A DNA stretch of 64,000 nucleotides from Cymodocea nodosa. Taxonomy: Eukaryota; Streptophyta; Magnoliopsida; Alismatales; Cymodoceaceae. The notes below the pieces were generated by a model, which saw nothing but the letters and a program-made list of their open reading frames with translations, did not search any database and was not told the DNA's origin. The translations under genes were made by a program, and so were the position numbers. Location of the stretch: the NCBI GenBank assembly GCA_036874045.1, contig JAZBRI010000003.1:2182501-2246500 (forward strand). The letters are read 5' to 3'. Below, piece after piece: positions 54,350-64,000 of the stretch (its first letter is position 1; each line of letters begins with the position of its first letter).

Positions 54350-54352
54350 TTA

Positions 54353-55225
54353 AGGAGAAGGTATTTGTAAAGAAACCTTTAGGCTTTGCTATTTTGGCTG
54401 ATGGAGGCAAGGTTTTATTGTCGAAGAAAGTCTTATATAGGCTCAAATAGATACAATAGGCATAGAATGAATGCATCAATTCGTTCTTTGTGGAGGTTGG
54501 CTTCACACGATGTATTGCAAATAATGTTGCTTATGTTAAAAAAGTTGAAAGGAAGGTAATGTTGGTTGGCTTATATGTAGATGATTTGGTCTTGACAGGT
54601 GATGATATCAATTTGATAAATGATTTCAAATGCCAATTGATACACTGTTTTGAAATGTCTGATTTGGGTCAGTTAACCTACTTTCTTGGGTTAGAGGAGT
54701 TGCAAAGTACAACTCCTCTACAAATATAACAATATGGAAGCTTTGTTTGGCTACACAGATAGCGATAGCGGGGAGGAGATGTGGATGATCATCGAAGCAC
54801 AACTAGGTATGCCTTTTATTATGGAAGTACTGTTGTTTCATGACTGTCTAAGAAGCAAGGGATAATAGTATTATCTACTTGTGAAGTTGAATATATTACT
54901 GCTGCTTCTTTCTTCTGGTGTTTGTCAAGTAATTTGGGTAATGAAATTATTAAAGGAACTTATTGGTATTTTTGTTATACCATTGAAGATATTAGTTGAT
55001 AACAAGTCTACCATCAACTTGACAAAGAATCCAATAAGTCATGGAAGGACGAAGAACATTGAGACAAGATTTCATTTCCTTCATGATAAAGTACAAAAGA
55101 ATGAGATTAAACTGGCTTATTGCAGGACAGAAGAACAATGACCAAGCCGATCAAGTATGATCTGTTTATCAAATTTAGAGAGAAACTCGGCATGTGTGGT
55201 AAGGATGCTCTAAAGTAAGGACGAG
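54353..55225 (+). pseudogene. Copia 3' reverse transcriptase and RNase H, broken
   Basis: This is the continuation of the interrupted gene: KEKVFVKKPLGF at the left, then GLYVDDLVLTGDD (about 54565-54610) with the YVDD catalytic box, and SDLGQLTYFLGLE. The RNase H region shows ILVDNKSTINLTKNPISHGR (about 54990-55050) and HFLHDKVQ. There are stops and frame changes. A purine-rich tract, taaagtaaggacgag (55211-55225), immediately precedes the 3' LTR. Confidence 0.85.
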
Positions 55226-55475
55226 TGTTGTGAGTGTAATTTAAAAAGTCTTGGTCCATGGTCGTAGGACGTGTATGAAAGTAATGGTTGGTCATGTGTT
55301 GAGTGGTAGTTATGTTTTCAATTTTAGAAAAAGACATGTGTGGTCGTTGTATTAGTATAAATATGTTTGTTGTGGATGAAAAATTGACGATCCCTAAAGA
55401 AACTCTCTCTTGACCTTTCACTCTATTTCTTGTTATTGTTATCGTGTCTTTGTACAATCATCGGTTACTCCAACA
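55226..55475 (+). repeat. Copia 3' LTR
   Basis: TG...CA boundaries match the 5' LTR over 250 bp. It is followed by gatca, the right target duplication. Confidence 0.93.
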
Positions 55476-56159
55476 GATCACCCATCACATGGTTCTTTTT
55501 CTTTAAATGGGCAAGAGGATGTATATTTTTTATGTATTTAACTGTAGCTTTTTTCAAAAATGTCATTCCATTTTACATGACAAATCATTAGGCATCCAAT
55601 AGATGGATGACCACAAAGAACTTAACTTTTTAAATTATTTTTAATAAAAATTATGGATAACCTGCAAGACGAATTATTCTTAACTCTTGTTTGGGAAGAC
55701 TCGGTAAGAATGCAAGGATAGGTGAATCTCCTGTTTCGATGGCATGTTATTATAGTCATCCAATTAATAGATTTCTCATCTGATAAAATCCCCATCCATT
55801 GTCCTCCTTGCGTGAACATAATAAATGAAATTCTGAAAATCTCACCCAAGGATATAATAATGAAGGAAGAATTCTACCTCGACGACGGCTCGTTGAAATT
55901 CAGAAAATCTCACCTGCCAAGTTTGCAACCATCATTAAACCAACACAACGCCCAGAAAATTTGAATATTTTTTTCCATTATTGGATGTAGAAGGAACAAA
56001 TAAACCCGCATGGACAAATCCACGGCATTTCCCAGATTAGAAATAAATGTTGATTTCATTGAACAAATACAAAACTGAGGGTTCTCTTTTATAAACCTCA
56101 ACAATATAAAACCTCCGGGAACACACGGAAGCTGTCGCTGAAGGTACCAGGTCCTTCAC
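55476..56159. other. Spacer and TOM40 3' flank
   Basis: No supportable gene. The right part (about 55900-56159) is probably the TOM40 3' UTR. Confidence 0.5.
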
Positions 56160-59100
56160 TCACTCGCCCACCGTCATGCCAAAGCCGAATTTGTAGTTCT
56201 TCTTCCTATGATCAAGCTGCGGAAAACATTCATTACACGAGAGCTTCACAAACCGACATCATGTATATTCGTACTAAATACATGTAAGAAGTTTTTCACA
56301 AACAATGGTAGTAATATGTTTTCCCCACTTCTATTATAATAAATAAAAAAACTAAGGGTCCATTTGGAAACATTTCTCCCAAAAACGGTTTATGGATCTA
56401 GAATGTATTCTTAGAATCTAGTTCTCCAAAAACAAATTTTATCCCAGAATCTATGTTTCTTTTGTTTTGCCGTTTCCCAAAAATTAGAGCTTTAAAAGCT
56501 AAAATCCGGTTATAATCAAGATAATGCAGTTGGCCTTTCCTTTTAAAATGACGAAAGATTCAAACCAAGACAAACACTACAATTAACAAAAACAATGCTC
56601 CTCACCTCTGCCGAAAGAATAAAGTTCACACCCATGTTTAAACGTTCTTCGAGAAAAGCAGCCACAACGCCGTTAGAATCAATTTTTCCTCTTAAACGGC
56701 ACTGCAGCAAGAAAAAATACAATATGTAAACAAACTGCAAAAAGACACAATTTGCAAGATATCCAGTAATATATGCTCAAGGCTCCCTCAATTAATTAAC
56801 TAGCAGGCAGTACGACTGTGAAAATTTTGATCAAACAACCTTTTTTATGGATGCTTTGGGTGTAAATACAAATGTAGACATTTTTTTTTGGTAATAACAA
56901 ATGTAGACATTTTTATGGGAAAAAATACTCTAAAGCCTCAACACTTGGCTTTTACAACTTTTCATTTTTCTTACCCTGAAAAAAGACTTTGTTGAAGAAA
57001 CCACTGGGCCATTCCAGTTAAAAGGGAAGTAGATGTACGTGGAATGACATTGCATAATTTACATGCAATTTCCTAAGTTCAAACAAACAGTGCTTGATAC
57101 TGACATATCTATTCTCTATTTTAAAGCATTAGCATAATTTAAAAAGGGTACAAATAGACATGCAATTTTGTAAAGTGTTACCAGAAATTGAAATAATTTT
57201 TCCTGACTTTTCTGATTAATATAAATAATCAGAAATACAACAATAATCGAAAAAAAATAACAGAAAGCAGAGAATGCATCACGATGTAATAGTGAAAATC
57301 CACACAATATTTTCAAAAAACGGTGGAACATAACAAACTAGAATTATAGAGGAATGCTCACTTATACTACACTCGACAAGGTGATGAGATATTGAACTAA
57401 CCTGTCGGAGAATGTAATCATAGCCAAAGCTTGCAGTTACATCTTGAGTCATATGATTGTACAGGAAATCCGAAGCAAGGGAGACCTGTGCATTATGAAG
57501 AATGAGAGATACAACCCATATAAAATTGAGGATATTGAAAGTTATTTGCACTTAAATTTTCACCTTCTCAGAAACTTTTTGGACGTAGCTCAGAGCAACT
57601 ATGCCAGTGCTAGCAATTTGTCCTGTTCCAACCTACATGGACAAAACATAGACAACGAACCATGAATAACAACCATTTCTTGGTTCCTAATACTAACATC
57701 AATGAATAAATCCATAGAAATCTCATAGTACCTAATACTCGAGTAAAGCTAGTATTTCACAAATGGTTAGATTGTGACTCTAACAAGATCATCAACGGTT
57801 GTTCGATGTGATTTGCATTTTCAGGAGTAAAAAGAAATTCCTTTTCAGTCTCATGTGCTTTAAACAGTAACTTGGTATTGATGCTTGCACGTTGACAACA
57901 GGTCAAGGATACTTTAAAAAATTTCTAACATGGATATACACTTCATTATTGTACATATAGATTTGTCACCACTCACCAGTGGTTTTTTTGGAAAAGGGAA
58001 ACAATGGAAACTAATTGATGAATAAGTTTCAAGCAGTGATTGTACAGAAAAAATAAAAAAGAGAATCTACACGTCGGTAAAGATGTTCACCCAAAAATTG
58101 AAAAAGCTCATCAGGTCAAACATGGAAGACATGCTTCAAGATTTGTGGGAGGTGAATTGTGGTTGTGGTCCTATCAACCACTTTTTTTCATCTTTATTAT
58201 CCCTAAGAAGCATGGAGAAGAAGATACCTCTAATTTCAGACCCCTTAGCTTAACGAGCACAAATGTCAAGATAATAACAAAGATTCTTGCCAATAGACTG
58301 TTGAAGATAGTGGGGAAATTGATACACCTTGCATCGACAACATTCTATACTTTAGACCAAGTAAAATTTAAGAACCCTTAGAATACTTAAGGATTTGATT
58401 TTGGAAATAAAAATGAAGGAATTTCAGTTTTAAACTTTAGTGTAGCTTGCAATCTTTTGATAGGAAACACTTATTTTAGGAAAAGAGAGGAACATTTAAG
58501 GGGTGTTTGTGAATGTTGAAAAGTTTAAAAATGTGAGAAATGGAAAATCCAAAATTTTGTGAAATGAAAAATCCAGATTTTTGAGAAAAATTAGAGTGTT
58601 TGTGCATATTTTGGAAAGTCAGGAAAGTCTTAATTTTACATAAATTAAATTTATAATTAAATCTTCTCTTAAGTCTTAATAATAAGTAACATAAATTAAA
58701 TTAAATCAAAAATTTTGCATGATAAATTAATTACATGTATAGGTTAGCTAATTAATAATTAAATTTTAATTTTAATCTTAAAATTAAAATTAAAATAGGC
58801 AAATTATATTGTTCTGTCTCAAGTCAATATTAAGAAGACGAAGGAGAACCCAATCTACCCCTCCTTGTTCACCCAATCCGCTATCGACCATTGTTGATGC
58901 CAATTCCCTAATCACCTCTTCCTTGTTCACCTAATCCATTGTCGACTATCACCAATGTCGATTCCCTGATCATCTCCTCCCTATTTGCCCAATCCACTAT
59001 CGACCATCATCAATGCTAATTCCCTTCAACCTCCTCCAATTAAACAACTCCAACAACAATCGAAGCTTCTCTTGCATCAAAGAGGTCTAGGTAGAGGACC

Positions 59101-62100
59101 GTATAGTAAGCTGAAGGTGAAGGAGGAGGAAGAAGAAAAAGGCAAAGGCAGAAAAGCGAGAGGTGATGAGCAAGGCAAAGAGCTCAATAGAGATTCAACT
59201 GTTGGGTGAGTCGAGTAGGATGGAAGTCTCATTCTTCAAGAGGAGATCAGTGGAGTAATGGGTGCACTATTGGGCAAGCAATCGATGAGACCAACGTATC
59301 AAGGAGCATTTTGGAGGGATTTTTTCTGAACTTTTGAAAGGGGGCTAATCTGATTTCCAAGAATCTCCAGCCTTATTATACTTGGGAAAATTTTAAAACT
59401 TTCCCAAGATTCCAAGTCTACACAAATAAGAAAAAAAATTTCCATACTTTCCAATTCTTGGAATTCCTAAGAATCCAAACTCCCCCCTTAATGACATTTA
59501 GAAGTGGTTCAAATATTAGTCAAATAGATTTAAAAATAGATAAAAAATGTGCAAAGATTGTAAAGTTATTTTAGAAGAAAACTACCCAATATAAGTTGTT
59601 AGTTTTAGATGTTAATATCAAAATTAGGAAGAAAAAGACTGAAATATATAAGATGTAAATGAACTTTGGAATGAAATGACTACTTGTACTAAAAAGATTG
59701 TTAGGAAAATTTAAGAGAACCTTGTAGGGTAACTTCACTAGGTAAGGAAATTTGGTGGTGAAATAAAGATATACAAAAGAGAATAAAAGAAATAAAGAAT
59801 GCTATATAACCTATCATAAATTTAGAAATGAGGAAAATTTAGAGAAGTATAAGCTAACAAAAAGGAACATTAAGAAGTTTGTTAGTGAAATTAAAAACAA
59901 GGCTTATAAAGAATTATATGATAATATGACCACAAAACATGGAGAAAATAAAATATAAAAATTAGCTAAGGCTAAAGAAAGAAAATTTAGAGATTTAAGC
60001 ATATTAAAGACAAGGATGGTGGAGTTTTAGTGAAAGGAAATAAAGAAAAGATAGATGATGTACGTATTTTAGTAAATTTTTTAATACATCTATCATAAGA
60101 AATTCTATTTACAAAATTTGGATAGTAATAACAAGGATACAAATTATAGTTATTTTAGAAGAATTAGTAATTTAAAAAATGATTTTATTTAAAATAAAAC
60201 AAGAATTGCATCAATTGAAGATAAAGGAAAGTCAACTCAAATGATTTGGTCATATCCTTAGGGTCAAAGGTTGTATTAGTTAGGAGAAGGAAATTAATTA
60301 CAGTAAAAAAAATAAAAGAAGTAGAAGGCTTAAAATTGCTTAGTTAAGAATTGTTAGAAAAGATTAAAATTTATATAATTTAATTGAAGATTCAACCATT
60401 GATAAAAATATATGGAAGAAAAGGATTCATATGGCCAATCCTACAATACAACTATGACATAAGTTATTGTTGTTGTTAATATAAAATTGGGGGGAAATAA
60501 CAATAGAACCATGCAATGTTCACAACAAAATTTAGTAATCTCTAATATACCATTCAACATTAAATAAATATTTGTAGCATTGTAGTAAGTGTTGGACTAA
60601 TTTATTATTACAATCTGGATAAATGACATGTCATCAAATATTTTGAAACATGTCTAGGGAGAAAACACATTCTAATCTGAAGCACCTAATGAAATAAACC
60701 AATATGGCCAAAAAATGAATTCCCAACCAAAATTAGCATAGTTTTCTTCATAAAAAAGAATCAGCTTTCATGGTTCAACAAATGGGAATTTAGAAACTAT
60801 CAACCCTTATTCTCATTCTATACAGCAGGGTTCTGGGCCAATAATCTATAGTAGAAGGTTGGTTATTCAATCAAGCATGGTGTGAAGCATCCATGGTGTA
60901 ATGGGGGCAGCTGCCAAGAGAAGGCTTGAAATTCAACCAAGCAAAAATGCGTCCATGAATTAAGTATGCTCAAACTGGAGAAAGCAAAGTCTCTACTCAA
61001 GGTCAAAACCAATCCTTGAATGTAGAAACCAATGCTTCCATCAAATGATAGTTTCCATTATGGAAATGGTTCCATGGATTCAAGAGAAGCAATAAAAACC
61101 AGAAATTGAATACTTCACAGTTCACACATTGAATCATAATTTGTACCTGGAATGGTAAGTAAGGGCATCCAATTGAAATGCAAACAATATTCGATTTGCA
61201 GTTGCTGTGCTCAGAAGATGCTAAAACCAAGAGCCATAAATATTCTCATTAGGCTAAAGCTTGGTGACAAGACCAAAAGCTGTGCTTCCTGTGTGATTAT
61301 TATTTTGTCCCCTTTTTCATCACTTTGTTTTCTTCCCACTCTTCAAGGTTTATGATTCTAACACTCATGTCTCCAAAACATGGACAAGAGATAGATATGT
61401 AGCAGAGGGCTGCCAAATGGTGCAAGACCATGTGAAGATCGGAAACATTCTGGTTGCAATCCTCTTATGGATGCTTCTTATTATCAGCTAATGAGAATCA
61501 CCCTAATACTTATTGTCAAAAAAACATGGGAAGATGGATTTATAAACCATTCTAAAAAAAATTTTCCCTTCTTTAAAAGTGAGAACCTAGTTTTCCAAAG
61601 GTGGAAGATTTGGGGCCTGGTCTCTATGCCTATGTATTATTTACTCTGGCCACCAAACCAATTGAGCAAACTGGCCTGGCACAGCTAAATGTCCATTTGG
61701 TCTTGAATAACTTGACCGAATTTTTATAACTCAGTTACTTAAACATTAAGATGCTCATATAGAAATGCAGATCAAAATACTACAAAAGAACTAGTTTAAA
61801 TGCAGCAATAATCCATCCATATAATCAGAGAAATGTGTACATTTGAAACATAGATGTGTATTTCTCGTTTAAACTTGGAACTGAAAATGAAATTGCTAAA
61901 ACAATCTAGCTGAAATGTCTTAGAGGAGTTACATAACCATCCAATATAATCAGAAGAATACGTAACTTTCTGTCATTTTCTTTCTTTGAATGGATAAACA
62001 TGTATATCTTGTCCAAGGCTCTAAGCATGGAATGAAAAGTGATCACCATGGTAGGTGAACAACCACTTGAAGACCCAGGCTGATTGCCAAGCATTTTAAA

Positions 62101-64000
62101 AGTTCAAGTATTTCTAAACACAAAATACAATGCTTATAAAATGTTCAAATCTATGAAAGAAGATTCATGGAAATTGATAAGCCATGTGATTTTAAGTGAC
62201 TAAATGAGCTGCAGCAATAAATAACTATGAAGCATCAAGAGGCAAAAGATAGTTTCAGTACCCATTTATCTGTGTTGTATCGGGCAGCAAAACCAAGTCC
62301 AGATTTTCTTTGGTGACCAAGCCAAAATATTTCACTACCCAAAGATAAGTGTGGAGATACACTCTACCAAAATACATAAAAATGAGGTTAGAATACATAC
62401 ATTAAAAAATGTATGACAGCTATGACAACCTTCAATGCAGAAGGGAAAATGAAAGGAAGAAATCACCATGTTTATTTTGAAAGAAAATAGGGTGAATTCC
62501 ATTAATGTTGATAAGGCTCATACACTAAAGATGAAATCACCATGTACACAAAAAATTTGCAAGAAATAGCAAAAAATTTGAAGGATGTCAGTGAAGAAGC
62601 CAACAGTGCACCATATCTCTTTCTATTAGAAGACTCAATAGCAAGAAAAATAATTAACCCATCAAACAATGAAAAAGGAACCAACAAAATTCCTGGCTAT
62701 GTTGAAACTTCAATTCAAGCAAAAACTAAAGGAACTAAACAAATCATACTTTGTCCCACTGAAATTACATTTAACATCTTGCTTTATTGACATTGTCGAA
62801 CTGGCGGTGATTAAGCTTAATTTGTTCCAGTTCTCTGGTCCCTGGACTTTTAGAGGGTAGAGTGTTTTCCAAGGTTATTAAGGCAAGCATCCGGACGCCA
62901 CAAACCTCACAGGTAATAATAACTACATAATAAAATAATTGTCATATGCAATTTGTCTGTCAATAGAAATTACTAAAACTTCTATGCCATTGGTTACTGG
63001 GTCATCCTTATTCTAAAAACAAACCTCCTTATCATTTTCAGAAAAAAAATCATGGAATTAATGAATTAATCAACTGCACTTATAGTTATTTAGTTTGAAG
63101 TAATTTCATGCCTTCTGGCTTTATAGAATTACATCCCACAGAATCACTTGTCCTTGAGTGGTAATATGCCCATTTTTTGTTTTTATGAAAAATGATCCTT
63201 TGAAAAATTCACACAACTCTTTTCCTTTTGTTTCAGTAAAATGTAAAACCTATGCAAATGGCATATAAGCTCATGGGTATCGCTTCAAAAACATGGGCCT
63301 CATCAATTACAATTTACAGGTGCTTTCCTAGTTACCATTTTTATTTTATATTGAATAACATATTAGTCGCCTAAACATAATCACATAGATTGAATACTGT
63401 ACATGAGGTGATGAGGGACATGTTAATTGCACATGAAGCTTTTAGAGCTTGCAATTCCTCCATTCTATCATGAAAATTAGAAAGAAAAACAAGCATAAGC
63501 ATTCCAGTTAACTTCCACAAATATATAATATTAGAATCGCAAGTAAAAATATAATGCACTAAATTTATAACGCAAAAATGGCAAATTTCTGAACATGGTA
63601 AAATTACGAACAAATTCTGGGCGATATACTAAAATAAAGAAAAAGAGTGCACATCTTAATGCATATTACTAGGTCGAAGAATTACACTTCTCAAAAAATT
63701 ACACATCTACAAATGACAACTAGGAAATTCTGCTCATGTTTGCATGACCGAAACTCTGAAAGCACGCAAAAATCCAAGATAATAGCATAGAGGCATTGAA
63801 CAACCCAATACAAAGAAAGTTCACATTTTTTTAGATAGGTTAATTTAATAATAATGACAAATGTGTCTGTAGCATGTCCAAGTATATCGATCAAAAAAGG
63901 ATGCAATAATTCCATCTAGTGTACTGATAGCCAAGCATTTCCACTGAAAAGCTGAATGTAAAAATCCAAATTTGTTGTCACCTGAATATAATTCACTCCA
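56160..64000 (-). CDS. TOM40: Mitochondrial import pore TOM40, C-terminal exons (partial at right edge)
   Basis: Minus-strand exons 64000-63982 (partial), 62363-62262, 57632-57564, 57485-57402, 56701-56606 and 56216-56160 (TGA) join in phase and give about 141 C-terminal residues. Motifs include [89 protein letters not shown] and the terminal [11 protein letters not shown], all diagnostic of plant TOM40. It is the beta-barrel channel of the outer mitochondrial membrane through which precursor proteins enter. The C-terminus holds the last strands of the barrel and the beta-signal. The N-terminal half lies beyond the window. The 4.6 kb intron 57633-62261 carries several transposon remnants. Confidence 0.95.
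58180..58380 (+). mobile_element. LINE reverse-transcriptase fragment in TOM40 intron
   Basis: The plus-strand frame reads [20 protein letters not shown] and then [21 protein letters not shown], the classic LINE RT motif (IPKK...NFRPISL...K..AKILANRL). It ends at a stop at 58379-58381. It is a short isolated piece, antisense to TOM40. Confidence 0.8.
58499..59487. mobile_element. Putative TTA-flanked inverted-repeat element in TOM40 intron
   Basis: Left end (A)GGGGTGTTTGTGAATG and right end complement GGGGGGAGTTTGGATTC are flanked by TTA (58496-58498 and 59488-59490; TTAA also fits). The GGGGTGTTTGTG start is nearly the same as that of the element nested in the copia copy (53234). The interior contains a degenerate run of cacctaatccactatcgac-like direct repeats (58850-59010) and a short Glu/Lys-rich frame that I do not consider a gene. 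Confidence 0.55.
59490..60480 (+). mobile_element. RTE-type LINE remnant in TOM40 intron
   Basis: A broken plus-strand translation gives [18 protein letters not shown] then [13 protein letters not shown] (about 59900-60000), the helical linker preceding the reverse transcriptase in plant RTE-like LINEs. A later piece, near [15 protein letters not shown] (about 60207-60255), corresponds to the C-terminus. The RT core between them is deleted. There are many stops. It resembles the copy in ARF1 intron 1. Confidence 0.65.
60481..62261. other. Rest of the long TOM40 intron
   Basis: Only shadow frames are present; I see no gene, retroelement motif or termini in this part. Confidence 0.5.
62364..63981. 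other. TOM40 intron at right edge, no embedded gene
   Basis: This 1.6 kb AT-rich intron contains no coding motif or structured repeat I can support. Confidence 0.5.

Larger units (their letters stand above)
50072..55475 (+). mobile_element. Ty1-copia LTR retrotransposon, degenerate, with nested insertion
   Basis: Two 250-bp LTRs start TGTTGTGAG and end CTCCAACA (50072-50321 and 55226-55475). They are flanked by a perfect 5-bp target duplication, gatca (50067-50071 and 55476-55480). A primer-binding site and a purine-rich tract are in place. The internal order gag, protease, integrase, reverse transcriptase, RNase H is that of Ty1-copia. All coding parts carry stops, several of them TGA where Trp or Arg is expected. 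By eye the LTRs differ at about 30 of 250 positions, mostly transitions, so the insertion is old. A 1116-bp TTA-flanked element interrupts the reverse transcriptase. Confidence 0.95.

Noticed and set aside
56353..56480. gggtccatttggaaac motif like the terminus of some MITEs, in the TOM40 intron
   Set aside because: I could not find a matching second end or a target duplication.

Overview
The window is plant nuclear DNA. The protein-coding genes are split by many GT-AG introns. They encode an AGO4-type Argonaute, an ARF1 GTPase, an organelle-targeted DNA gyrase A, a SEC14-like protein and TOM40, a combination expected in an angiosperm. The transposable elements (PIF/Harbinger, Ty1-copia, LINE) are also of plant type. 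I cannot fix the clade from the sequence. Long, repeat-filled introns (GYRA spans 23 kb) suggest a TE-rich genome of moderate to large size.

Layout, left to right. 13-1395 (+): last three exons of an AGO4-like gene. 1862-6368: a complete but dead PIF/Harbinger DNA transposon with TIRs, a TAA target duplication, and degenerate transposase and Myb/SANT genes. 7741-12181 (+): an eight-exon gene for a 549-residue plant protein of unknown function. 14011-16762 (+): a REX1-B-like DNA-repair gene of 200 residues. 18106-22232 (+): ARF1, 181 residues. 22701-45764 (-): GYRA, 27 exons, 925 residues, convergent with ARF1. 47937-49263 (-): a CRAL-TRIO (SEC14-like) protein of 281 residues. 50072-55475: a 5.4 kb Ty1-copia retrotransposon with 250 bp LTRs and GATCA target duplications, interrupted by a 1.1 kb TTA-flanked inverted-repeat element. 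56160-64000 (-): the 3' part of TOM40, running off the right edge.

All exon models were derived by eye from reading-frame continuity and GT-AG signals. For every gene called intact, the exon lengths add up to an open frame. Introns and spacers hold LINE and RTE remnants, MITE-like inverted repeats, a 98-nt near-perfect palindrome, a duplicated segment flanking the last REX1-B exon, and an unidentified open reading frame in GYRA intron 4 that could serve as an alternative terminal exon.

The genes do not form a functional cluster. They are independent housekeeping or silencing genes: RNA-directed silencing, DNA repair, vesicle traffic, organelle DNA topology, lipid transfer and mitochondrial import. 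I did not find a clear new biological system. The best leads are the GYRA intron-4 ORF, the intron-15 palindrome, the uncharacterised 549-residue protein, and the small family of TTA-flanked elements with GGGG(A)TGTTTGTG ends.
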